Origin: Dactylonectria macrodidyma
Taxonomy: Eukaryota; Ascomycota; Sordariomycetes; Hypocreales; Nectriaceae
Assembly (NCBI GenBank): GCA_020744425.1
Contig: JAGMUV010000019.1
Span: 744,001-808,000 of the forward strand
Direction of reading: 5' to 3'
Length of the DNA: 64,000 bases
The position numbers and the translations under genes are program-made. Shown here in pieces: positions 1-12,489 of this stretch. The notes below the pieces were generated by a model. That model was given only the letters and a program-made list of their open reading frames with translations. It was not told the origin of the DNA and did not search any database. The stretch's first letter is position 1, and every line of letters begins with the position of its first letter.

Positions 1-465
1 ACGATCTTGCCGCCAATGTACATGTTCAGCGACGTCGCGAAGAACTGCACGATAACGCCAGCCATGATGACGACGGACCCAAGGGCAGTTGGCCATCTGC
101 GGCCGAGCACATCACCGATCCACCCTAGAAAGATAAAGGGGATAATGCCACCGATGGCATTGGACGCGCCGAAAAAGCCCAGCGTCGAACCGGTCGGGTG
201 TCCGAATCTTTCTTGCCAAGTTTCCAAAACTTGCATGCCGTTGGTCATGGAGCTGTTGGTTTTATGGTTGTCAGTACAGAGATAGACGAATATGGCCAGG
301 GATAGGTACGTACCCGTCAATGCCAAGAGCCATACTGGCAAAAAGGGACGACGTGAGTAAGAAGTAGAGCATGATTCCATTCTTCCTTTTCCAAAATGGA
401 GGAATCGAATCGAGATCGATCGGAGACGAAATGCCTTCGACCGCGTGGGCAGCTTTCGGAGCCAT
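1..465 (-). CDS. MFS sugar (lactose/cellodextrin-type) transporter, 5' part only
   Basis: This is the N-terminal part of a 12-TM major facilitator of the fungal sugar-porter family. It would import hexoses or beta-linked disaccharides across the plasma membrane by proton symport. Exons are complement(314..465) and complement(<1..252); the 61-nt intron has donor GTACGT and acceptor AACAG. The protein starts MAPKAAHAVEG, enters TM1 around residue 35, and continues through a G(I/Y)DGS-MTNGMQ turn typical of lactose-permease-like members. It then shows MFS motif A (GWIGDVLGRRWP) between TM2 and TM3. The window edge cuts it after about 134 residues. It lies head-to-head with a GH1 beta-glucosidase, which suggests a beta-glucoside or cellodextrin substrate; this is inference. 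A general hexose or quinate carrier cannot be excluded without the C-terminus. Confidence 0.88.
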
Positions 466-1100
466 GGTTGAGGAGATGCAATGCAACAACTGATTCAATA
501 AACTGGATAAGAACTCGTAAGGTTTTCCAGGGCACCAGAGCGATGGAGGCAAGGGTTAGGATGCTGGTGTTGAGAGGCGATTTTTTAAAAAGACATCTCC
601 CTTCAATTATATATACAGCAACAGGTATCTTTGAAGACGGGTCGTAAGACAAGAGAAGACACAAAGATGCCCCAGCAAACCGGCTCAGACGACAGGAACT
701 TCCCCGTGGGGGATTCCGCGTCCGGGGTCGGTTACGGCGAAACGGAGAAATGGGTTACCATTGCCAGGTTGTTCAAACTTGATTGAGGTTCTTTGACCTG
801 ATGGGGAAATTTCATCGGGGAATTGGGATGCTCGGACGGGGAAATAGCAAGGATCGGCGATACTCGTCACCCACTTGGCGCGATGATAGACGAGCTTCTA
901 TTCTTGAAGTTCTATCACAATCGACTCTCCTGAGAGGGGTAATGTCATAACTGGGTATAAAACATGCAAGGGCAAGGGAATGGAACCGGCCGACTGGAAC
1001 TCACTGACGAGCTGAACCACACTCCTCCCCTTCTCAAATCGGTCCGCCGGTTCTTCACACCCAATCCAAGTCTAGTTTCACACGCCCAGCCGCGAAGACA
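466..1100. promoter_or_regulatory. Shared divergent promoter of the sugar transporter and GH1 genes
   Basis: This 635-bp region separates two start codons that face away from each other. It holds a TATATATA at 608-615, about 145 bp before the transporter ATG, and a TATAAAA at 956-962, about 140 bp before the GH1 ATG. Two sequences match the CreA/CRE1 consensus SYGGRG: GTGGGG at 706-711 and CCGGGG at 722-727. Two strong TATA boxes at similar distances fit an inducible pair under glucose repression. The factor assignments are motif matches only. Confidence 0.55.
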
Positions 1101-2753
<1,653 letters not shown>

Positions 2754-3545
2754 ATAAATGGTTTATTTCTCCTTGACAGATTAGGACGGCTACATAGAAA
2801 TCACTTGTTAGATAGATGAGTTTATTACAAGGTACAATGTTAGGCTTGGAGCCTTCGTTATAAAACGAGAACTACCCCATACACGAACGCCCTCAAAGCT
2901 CCTGGCTTGCGCTTGTTGCAAGCCACAACGCCTCGACATGCACCAAAACCGCCACGGGCAACACAGATCCACAGTAAGCCAACTAACACAGATGGCGCGA
3001 TTCGGGGCCGTGGTAGAGATATGGATCATTGACGCATCAGTATGGGCATCTAGCGGGGGTATGGATTTGATCCTTTATGCAGTACGACGTGCAGTACATC
3101 TTGGACGGCTATACTCTGCATCTCCGTTGTCCACGGCCTATTCCCTCCCCGGGTTGCACCTTGGGGCGTCTAACATGCAATCTTGGTCTCGGCTCAGGCC
3201 CGGCAGTTCGCTACTGAAAGCACGTTACAGCAATGAAGAAGCTAGAGCTTATACTGACAAACACCGTGTTGATTCACAACGCAACACATACGGAAACATG
3301 TCACGAATCAGGGCCTTGCATTCTGTGGTGGGATGCGAAACCCGACGCCAACTGGAAGTCATTGTGGCATTATCATTATGAGATGCTGCTATGTACATCG
3401 CGGTAATTTACTACACATTAAGGCGGCGGCAGGGAAATCTACCGCATGATTGTTCCCACGTTTGAAAGGGGGGCCGCCGAGGGAGGTTTGAAGGGGAAAT
3501 GATTAGAGGGGTGTATCGCATCCCGGTTGTTTAGGTACAGGTGTC
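2754..3545. other. Gene-free spacer between convergent GH1 and amidase genes
   Basis: Both neighbours end here, so it must hold two 3' UTRs. AT-rich AATAAA-like strings follow the GH1 stop (TAAATAAATGG near 2751). A 147-codon open frame at 2938-3381 has no recognisable motif and odd composition. I see no RNA gene or repeat. Confidence 0.6.
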
Positions 3546-5406
3546 TTAGATGACGGGGATGTTGCGCTCCAGGTAGCCCCTCCAGGTAGGAAGCTGACGC
3601 TTGTAGGGCGTGTCGGAAGTCTTCTGCAGATCCTCGATGGCGCTGGCCCACTTGACAAGCTCGGCCTCAGCGAAGGCGGTCTGCATGATGGCGAGGCCGA
3701 AGGGCATGCCGGAGTCGGCGTGGATGCCGGCCGGGACGGTGATCATCGGGTATCCGGCCTGGGCGGCGATCTGCGGGGCCTGGGCGACGTCCGGGGGCAC
3801 GAGGAGGCCGGCGAGCTTCTTGCCCTTGTACCGCAGGGCGTCGTTGATGCCGTTGCGGCAACTCGTCTGGCAGAAGTTCAGCGCCTGGAAGTACGTCTCG
3901 TCCTGCACGCCCTTGGTCTCGAGCGAGGCCAGGAAGCCGTCCTGGCCAGAGAGGAAGGCCGGGTGGCCCTTGCCGTCGGCGTAGGGGTAGCCGCCCTCGC
4001 TGCCGTCGTTGTCCTTGTTGAACTGCACAATGGCCTCGAGGTCCTTGACCTTGGTGTTGGTCACCTCGGACAGGTACTTCTTGATGTTGTTGTAGAAGTC
4101 GACCTTGATGTACGTGTACTCGGACTCGTTGGCGAAGCCGCGCGTGGTGCCGTAGTCCCAGTTCCAGCCGTCGGGGCTGACGAGAGTCTCGTAGTCGGTG
4201 ATCTCAGTGCCGTTGATGATAGTAGCGCCAGCCGACTTGATGAGGTCGAGCAGCTCACCAAGCTGGCGCTGCTGGTCGGCGTCGGCATAGACCCAGAAGC
4301 TCTTCCAGGGGAGGCCGAAGACGGCACCCTTGAGTGCCTTCTTGGTGGTGAGGTGCTTCGCGTATCCGCCCTTAGGCGTCTTGCCCTGTTGCGCGAGGGT
4401 GTAGTTGTCGCGCTTGTCGACGCCGTAGATGGCGTCGAGAACCAAGGCGGCGTCCTTGACGGTGCGGGCAAAGGTGCCGACAGTGTCTTGGTGCTCGCTC
4501 TCGGGGATGACACCGGCGCGAGAGGTGAGGCCGACGGTGGGCTTGATGCCGACGAGGGCGTTTCTCATGGCGGGGTTGATAACTTGGACAGGCGTTAGCA
4601 TCAATGGCTTTCAAATGCCAAGTCTCATGTTCAGTAAAACTTACCACTGCCGTCAGTCTCAGTGCCGAGGGAAAAGGCAATCGCATTGGCAGAAACACCA
4701 ACACCGCTGCCAGAGCTGCTACCACCAGGATTGACCGTCAAGTTGTACGCGCTGCGAACCTGTCCACCGCGACCCGAGTAGCCCTCGGAGTAGTAGTTGG
4801 TGCGCATATCAGCCCACTCGCTGAGAGCAGCCTTGCCGAAGAGCACGGCACCAGCCTCACGCAGCTTCTTGACGACGTGAGCGTCGCGCGGGACGATGTT
4901 GCCCAGGAGCGCCCAGCTGCCAGCCGTCGTCTCCATGTTGTCCTTGGTGGCGATGTTGTCCTTGACGGTGAAGGGGATGCCGTGCAGAGGGCCGCGCACC
5001 TTGCCATTGCATCGCTCCGCGTCTCGCTTGGCTGCGATGGCGAAGACATCAGGGTTGACTTGGAGGACGGAGCTGGTGAGGATGTTAGCTGAGTTGACTG
5101 AAATGACCACCCCAAGTTTGAAGCTACACACTCAATGTAATCCTGCGTCTGGTATGTTCGGGTGAGGTAGCAGGTCACGAGTTGGGTAGACGTGAGCTGT
5201 CCCTTGCGCATTGCCTCCTGCATCTCCGAGATGGTAGCCTCGTGGAGATCAAAACCGAAGCAGTCACCCATAGGGAACAAATCATCGGAGCCAGCATTCT
5301 CCTGCAGAGGAAGCAGGTTCGTCGGGGTAAAAGGCACCTGGCTTTGGACCTTCTTAGCCATGGCCTCACCCACGAGCAGGGCGGCCAGAGACAGACGGGA
5401 CCACAT
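3546..5406 (-). CDS. Amidase-signature hydrolase with signal peptide
   Basis: Ser-Ser-Lys amidase that hydrolyses a C-N bond of an unknown amide. Exons complement(5132..5406), complement(4645..5072), complement(3546..4582) give 579 aa, a normal length for the fungal secreted or vacuolar amidase group. Catalytic Lys129 sits in GIPFTVKDN, the cis-Ser pair at 210-211 in NPGGSSSGSG, and the nucleophile Ser234 in GTETDGSG. The N-terminus (MWSRLSLAALLVGEAMA) looks like a signal peptide or signal anchor. Both introns are short (59 and 62 nt). In intron 1 the two nearer AGs (TTTCAG, CTCAG) give stops, so CACCAG is used. The GC-rich antisense strand has a long open frame that I treat as a shadow. The substrate cannot be told from sequence; GatA is unlikely because of the signal peptide. 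Confidence 0.93.
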
Positions 5407-6844
5407 GGCGAATTTGCTTCAATCCAGGCGAAACCTAGAGGTAGAGGAGGAAAAAACGAGTGACGAGGCTGAATGAGCCGAAGTGATACAATAGTACATA
5501 AAAACGAGTGAAAGTTTCCCTGGGGAAAATCGGTGTGTCCGAATGTATGAGGAACGCCACTCGGCGGGAGGCGGCGGCTTCAAAAACAACGAACAAGGCC
5601 CGATCAATGGAGCACGGGCTGTGTGCATGGCGGGTTTGCCGTCATTGGATCCTCCACATTGGTTGTTTCCCCTGCGGCAGGGAATTCCCTAGGCCCTGGA
5701 ATGATGAACGGTGCGTGTCTGCAGGCAAGCAGGCTACTAGACAAGAGCATGGAACGTTGGAGCATGGAGCATGGAGCATGAACTGCATTGAGAAGGAATT
5801 GCCTCCATCCAGTATCCGTGCAGGCCCAACTAATGACTCTTGGGAGCCATTAGCGGTACAGAAGGTAACCCCAACCCAGTCACAACAGCCCTTGCATCAA
5901 CTATCTAGAACCCCATCATACCGCTTCGAGTCTCGCTGGAAAGACAGAAACCGGGGCCATGGAGAACACCCACCCGAGCCGTGATCAACTTCCGCTGCGC
6001 AACCGGCCGGATACAGCGGAATGGGACCATTCTAATTTAGCGGGTGGAGCGGGAGATTAGGGCCCTTGGGACCAGGGGGGCAAACGAAGCACCCATCATC
6101 CCTGGCTGTTCAGGTCGATCTAGGGTCAAAGAGTTTCCCAGGGATCCCGGGTTGCAACGGTGCATGTCCTGCAATAGCTAGACTTACAGCTTTGCTGACG
6201 ACTCTTCCCCAGCGCTAGCAGATGGATCACAATGGAGCGAATTGACAAAACTTACGTACGCGCGTATTGCTTTTTTGCAAGAGGTGATCTAATGCTTATT
6301 ATGGCTTTGCTCTGGATCCTTTGAAGGCTCACAAACTGCACCTTTGTCAGACAGATAACCAGTCCGCAGGAATGGCGTTCGTCTTCCCCTGTCTGGGGGT
6401 ATTATCACAATATCCCGCGATCCATCATTCAGCTTCCCTCGACAGTCGTCCACATCCTAAACCCCCACAGACGTGGATCGCCTTTCGGATGCCGGCACAT
6501 GGGCGACCAGACATCGGCAATATCGGGACATGGGGCATGGAATCATTGAAACATGGGCGCAGTCGACAAAGATCGAACCATGACAGGCAGGGGTATGTTC
6601 ATCACGTCAAATTAATCCACATCGCAGCAAACCATTTCCCAGAGTGCGGTTCGGCCGTGCATCAATCACCAGGGGTCCAATCTGATATCAATCATCGCGG
6701 TGTATTTCGAGGGTATCGTGCCTTGGCTCGCTCAACTAATACAAGAAAAAAATTCCAATAGCGCTCTTTGAGTTATCGCGGTCCGGTTTTAGCCCCCACT
6801 GGTCATGAATCGTACCCATTTCTATTACTCCTTTTCCGCCACCC
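5407..6844. other. Intergenic, no gene seen; short tandem repeat
   Basis: This 1.4-kb stretch holds the amidase promoter and the 3' flank of the rhodopsin-like gene. Three tandem copies of the heptamer GGAGCAT occur at 5759-5779, and similar CATGG-rich text recurs near 6520-6560. A 158-codon open frame at 5508-5984 and a 146-codon frame at 6321-6761 have no family resemblance and no intron logic, so I do not call them. Confidence 0.6.
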
Positions 6845-8143
6845 TCACGAAACATGCCTTGAGCTTCGATCCCTACGCGTGTCCTCCTTGATCTGGAAAT
6901 CCACTTTAACCAATATGCCGTCGGCGCTCGTCTCGCTGCGGTTGTCGTTGGACGACGGGTTGCCGCTCCGGAAGTTGGCCCGACCCTCCGCTGACGTGTC
7001 TCGGCTGGCCAGGACGTTGTGCTCGGGTCGGAGGTTGAGCGATCGGAGCGCCGTGCCGCGAGCGCTGCTGCCTTGCTTTCCGTATCTCGTGTCGCCGGTG
7101 CTTCCCTTGCTGAGGTCCTTGCGTAGCACAAACTTGTCCACCAGCGGCTTCACGCCCGGCACTGATAGGGCGATCAGTGTCGCTCCGATCTCTGCGACCT
7201 CGACGCCCAGCTGCGCGTTGTAAAACCAGGACTGGTCAGCTTGCCACTGTCCCTCAATGACGAGGACCAAGCGGGTGATGGAAATTGCAATAACCCTAGA
7301 GTCGTATCATTAGTTTCCATCCTCGTTCATGTTGAAGAAAGGGAGTCCCTACGAAATACCGGGGAGCAGAATGCAGGCAAGCTGGATCTTCCGTCGACGA
7401 GGCATCTCCAGCACTCGTAGCATCACAATAGGGATACCAAACAGTAAAACATCGCACAGCAACGACACGCCTGAGTTGACGCTGTAGACCAAACCCCACT
7501 GCAGGCAAACATAGTCGTCGACGCCCGGCTGCCATCCGTACGGCCACAGCCCCGTGACGGGAAGGCAGTGGAAGATGAGCAGGAACAGCTGCGGTAGGTA
7601 CCCGGCGACGAGGACGCCAAAGACGACGCGGATCGATATCAGGAGTCCATTGTGCAGCTTGCACAGCCGGTAGTACAGGGCGAGTCCGGAGATGCGGCAG
7701 AACAGCAGCGCCGTCGTGTATATGATGTGGGCGGCAAAGTCGAGGACCTCGGTCAGCTTGACCGTGTCCATGTCCAAGACATATTGGATATAGGCCAGAT
7801 GGCGGCCGGATCCGAGGTTGATGAGCACGATGCTGAGGACGACAAAGGGGATATAGCTCAGCTAACAACAATTAGTGATGGCTCACCCGACCACATCTCG
7901 TATCTATAACAAATGGTCACTCACCCAGGATAGCAACGTCAGCGTATCGTCGATTCCGAATCGCCGGATCAGAAACGCTCGCGAGCACAGCCTCCCGAGC
8001 ACAATGATGCTCGTCAGCACCGTGACGAAGATGATACCGGCAATGGCTGGTCCATCCTTGGACTGGTTGAGAAAGGCGGCCGTGATGTCGTCCGGGACGC
8101 GGCCGTCGGCGATGGCCTCGGTGACCTTGGGATCAGTAGTCAT
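6845..8143 (-). CDS. Fungal rhodopsin-domain seven-TM integral membrane protein
   Basis: Belongs to the large fungal integral membrane family (rhodopsin-like domain, also seen in PTH11-related proteins); individual functions are mostly unknown. Exons complement(7925..8143), complement(7353..7861), complement(6845..7295) give 392 aa. TM1 begins near residue 26 (IAGIIFVTVLTSIIVLGRL). It is followed by the family motif R-x-FGIDD-x-LTLLSW, several TM helices, a W-PYGWQPG-DD-VCL loop with a conserved Cys, and the late helices ILLPGISVIAISITRLVLV. The C-terminal 100 residues are polar and basic. The second intron uses donor GTAGGG; the nearer GTATTT would put exon 3 out of frame. The start is ATG 8143; the open frame extends upstream only from a non-ATG codon. 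Confidence 0.85.
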
Positions 8144-11100
8144 GGTCGACGTTGGATGGGCATCCGGATCCAAGTCGAACGCGGTGCCGTCATGGATGAT
8201 CGGCAAACAGATTCGAGAAGCATTGCAACTACGAAGAAAATGGGTCTCTCATCCCCTTACATAGTCTACACGCTCTAGAGAACGTCCACTCCTCCGTCGT
8301 AGCCCACACCAGAACGGAGCAATAGAGAGGGGCCGTTATTCCTCCCGTCCTGCTCCCAAGCCTCGGGGAAAATCCACTCACACCAGGAAAAAAAACGCCC
8401 GAGCGCGATCTCACAAGTCTGAAGCAAGGCCCTTCCCCATCGCAATCCGTTGATTGCCACATGCGAATGCTTCCAAATGGACCGTGGCCGACTCGGGACA
8501 CGGCAAGTCCCGGCACACACACCGGCATGCAAGAGAAATTAGAAGACGACGTGGGTCCCATTGGCCAGGGGGGAGGCTGATACAGAGGACGTTATACTTT
8601 GTCCTTGACGGAATGGGTGATAGTGCGCAAAGATGGAGGGCTGATGTTCCTGCCGATGTTCCTGCATCTGTCAGGTCATGATGCTGCACTGCCACCCTGG
8701 CCGCATTCTACCAAGGGTTTCAGCTTCCTTTACAACATGTACTGTTCTGTGCCATCCTTTGACCTGGTGTGGACTAAGAAGTTTAAGTTGGCAATTTTGA
8801 TTTGACATCTGCCTTGTGCCTGTGTGGCCGCGTATTCACAGCTTGTCATGCAATAATTCCACGCCAGAAGGGGAAACAAACTGCCAGCCGCCATAATCCA
8901 CACTGTCGGATTTTTCTACCTCTCACCACGCCATGTTCAGGGACAAGCCGCTACCAGTCTCCCGGCTATCTTCGTTAGCTGCTGTGCTAAGAAATAGCTC
9001 CCCTAATGAGTGAGTGACATGCATGGTAGGTGCAGCAGTGGTGGCGCTCCCACCGTCCACGTCGTCAGCATCCAACAACGTTTTGGTAGGGGTTACATGA
9101 CTGGGGAGCGCGGGTAGAACTGGCAGCGCGGCTGACTTGCTTCTCGTCGCTCGTTGTTTTTTGTTGCATTTTCTTTGCTTTTTACACGACTCCAGCAAAC
9201 GCCATTGTCCGATTTTCTCCTCTCCGTTCTTCATCGTCTTTCGACACTGTCAAATAATCACGTCATCCATAGATCATCAGTGTCAAAGTAGACAGACAAA
9301 CTTAAAGGAGGGTGAGAGATTTTTTTTTTCTTTTGTTTTTCCTTCACTGCCCTCTAGTGAACGCCACCCGTTTGATCGAAAACCGGCGGCAGGTCACGGC
9401 CCGCAAAGTGACGCCTTGGACCAAATAGCTGGCGTCCCAACTCTTCCCAATATCGACTTCGCGCGGCAGCTGGCGTTGAGCTTGAAAATCTAGTGTCTGG
9501 CAGGTCCTCCGAAGCAAAAAGAAATTTCAAGGATTTCGCGACAGGTTAAAAGGGAGAACGGCATCATTGCGGGCGGTAGGGCAAACTCAAAGTGAAGACA
9601 GCGCGCTGAAGCATTTTTGGATAAATGGCATATCGTCATTAGAAGTAACGCTTATCGGCACCCTGGCTCGTCACTACGCAAGATTAATAAATCAAGTCTC
9701 TTCTGGATATTCATCAATTGACTCCGCTATGAATCCATTGTTCCGAAATTCCGTCAGCGACCCACACTCCCTACGATCTGCTGTCCCCTTTCGAGGAGGC
9801 CCCTTCTGTCCATCAATGATCCTCGCAAATCGTACCTTGTCGGGATAGTTTTCTGGGATTTCTTCCACGCGACAGCAAGAAAACCTGGACACGTCTCTCC
9901 ACCCTGCCCATCGCGTCGGGCCGCCTGCTAAAATATCCCAGCTTGAACGAGTTGACGGTGGATCCTGTGTGTGTGTTTTTGGAAAGCAGAAGATTCCACC
10001 CTCCCCACGATGCGGTATCTCCAAATGCTGCTGAGCGGTACCGGCGGTTAGGGTCATACTCCGTACGGAAGAATTGACGGGTTCCTCCTACTTAAACTCA
10101 GATAACCCTGATGGATAAATTGCAGAGGCCAACTGTCAGTGGCGCCTCTAGTCCCGGCTCCTCGTCGGCAGTCGTCATCGCATCCTCATCGTCGCCCAAA
10201 TCCGTCCTTAGCATTCCTGTGAGACGGGCTAACAAAGCATCTTCTGGCGATATTAGCCAAGTCAAACCAATCTAGGGACGGGTTCTCCCCGGCTGTGTGC
10301 CGTAACCCAATTCCAGTTGTTAGCATGGGGTTTGCGAGGTTCAAACAGGCATTCTAATCTTCTATTGATCTAGCGGAATGGATATCAAGTCTTGGGTGAT
10401 GCACTTATGCAGCAGGACGGAACCTGGCTTCCCGTACCCACGGTGTTGATTTCCAACCTCTTCACGTGGTTACACTATCACGGCCATCAATTACTCCGTA
10501 CAGAACTCTGATTGCTCAAACCCAGGAGGCTTCATGCGCAGGATTTTTCTCTACGCTCAGGCCTTTTTTGCTTGAATTCAGCTTACAATGATGTGACGCA
10601 ACTATTACCATAAACAGTCTCAAATATAGATACGCTCGAGCAGTACAAACAACACTTTTACGTACATAGGAGTCATCGAAGCGCAGGATCGCCATTGATG
10701 TCAAACTCCTTCCTAACTCAGTATCTCGTACACAGCAAATGCTAGCGCAGTCTCAGTCGTTCTGCACCCCATAAATCGGGTTAGCATGAACGCAGGGGAT
10801 CCGGAACATTCGACCGAAGCACTGGCCAGCCAGCTCCTCGACAGGGGGGTCGTGTCCCACGCCCGTGGGCAGTGCTAGACATGGTCCGGGGCCACACAAA
10901 CTTGCTCAGGATGCCACTATGGAATTCAGGACATGGGTGCTAAGCAGCTATTCCGATGGTATCCCTCTAGCGCGGAGGACTTGCAGTGGAATACGCCGAT
11001 ACGGAGCTGTAATGGATACAAGGACGAAGCATTGATACTCGGCCCTTCATTGCCACAGCCAAAAGTCCCCAGGTTGTCCAGTGAACGGTGGGTATTCTGT

Positions 11101-12489
11101 GTCACTTATTGATCCGTCCACAGAAACGGTAATTCACAGTCGACTAAACTAATCGCACTTTGCCTGATTGTGCTGATGTCTATCCTTTATTGGAATATCC
11201 AGTACCAGATCAGGACCTCGGTATTGGCTCCAGTTCGCCCAACTCCGCGCAGCAGTCGGTCTTTCAAGCACATGTCATCCAGAGTGACTAAAACCGAGAT
11301 TCGGTCCCGAGCACCAAGGATCCCAAACAAATCACGGACCTAGTAAGTACCACGTAGTAACTAGCTTAGGACATTGTCGAATAATCAGACGCTGCTTTGA
11401 GCGTACCCGCAACTTTCCGGGGTTCTCGAGGGTTTCACAGTGTTAGAACTGTTTAAACCATTCCTCTATTTCATCATATTCATGTCGTATTTTCTGAGCA
11501 TGGTGTTTTCCAAGCACTGCTGTTAGCCCTTCCTTGTGACTTGACTACTTGTGACGACGTGGCTCTAGTACCCAGCTACCCTACGTCCAACCTTGTGTAG
11601 GCCAAAGGTATCCTCAGCAGGCATATTCATCCATCACAAGATTACTCAGAGCAAGTAATTCACTTGGTTCACTTCACCATCATTACGCCGGTCTCCTTCA
11701 ACCATAGTCAATGGTTCACTAGACGTGCCGTTGAATGGAAACTGGAACTCTGTTAAGAAAAGCAGGTTATGGCACCGATTCAAGCTCTCAGAACAAACTC
11801 AACATCTTCAGAATATCCAAGCCGCCGAACATTAGTCAAACAAGGTGCAAGCATTCTCAAATCACACTGTCATTGAAACGATGCAACTTCTCCAACATAA
11901 CCCGAACTAAGATAGAAGTTGCATCATTACCTACTTCGAACCTCTGCCTCGAAAGGAGTCTCGCCTCCACAAAGTCTCAAGTTCCACGTGAATAACTAAA
12001 ACGATCACGTAGTGGGAATGTTGCGTGAGCACCAATACGGATTCTTTGAAGAAGTCACGATGAGCCCCCTTAATGGAAGCTCTCTAGCTGGAAGAAATTC
12101 AAATCAACCCCAATTGCGTGTCACGACTCTGGCGCGATGGCTGGTCATGTACATGCTTTGACTTGCATCTCTGATACTTTGGCAAAACCAACTTCCGTTT
12201 AATGTGTTTAATGAGCATCACTAAGAGTTACAAGCGAACTTCTCATGCAGATGTTTCTGCTCCATGATAGCAACATCATATCAGTAATTCTAACTGAAAC
12301 AAAAGGACCTCAAATACGTCACGAGGACTGTTGCCACCCGCAGCTATAGGCAGTCATTCATTCGTATCAAACCGATGTCTAGTTCGGTCAAATAGTGATA
12401 TACGATACCTCGCAAGGCCATATCAATTGTCATCCTTTGTGTTCAAACAACCCTTGCCATCATTTCCCTTATCCCGTACCCAAAATAAC
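8144..12489. other. 4.3-kb gene-free region
   Basis: I find no gene model in this stretch on either strand. All open frames are short, lack family motifs and cannot be joined by convincing splice sites. Composition is mixed, with scattered stops in every frame. It contains the promoter of the rhodopsin-like gene (8144 onward) and the 3' flank of the HglS-like gene. It could hide a long non-coding transcript or a decayed gene; nothing in the sequence proves either. Confidence 0.5.

Noticed and set aside
3720..4598. 292-codon plus-strand open frame opposite the amidase
   Set aside because: It is the GC-rich shadow of the amidase exon: Val/Leu/Gly/Asp-rich with no motif, while the minus strand carries the full amidase signature.
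5508..5984. 158-codon plus-strand ORF upstream of the amidase
   Set aside because: No family features, unusual composition, and it lies in the amidase promoter.
9692..10057. 121-codon minus-strand ORF in the gene-free region
   Set aside because: No motif, non-typical codon use and no splice partners.
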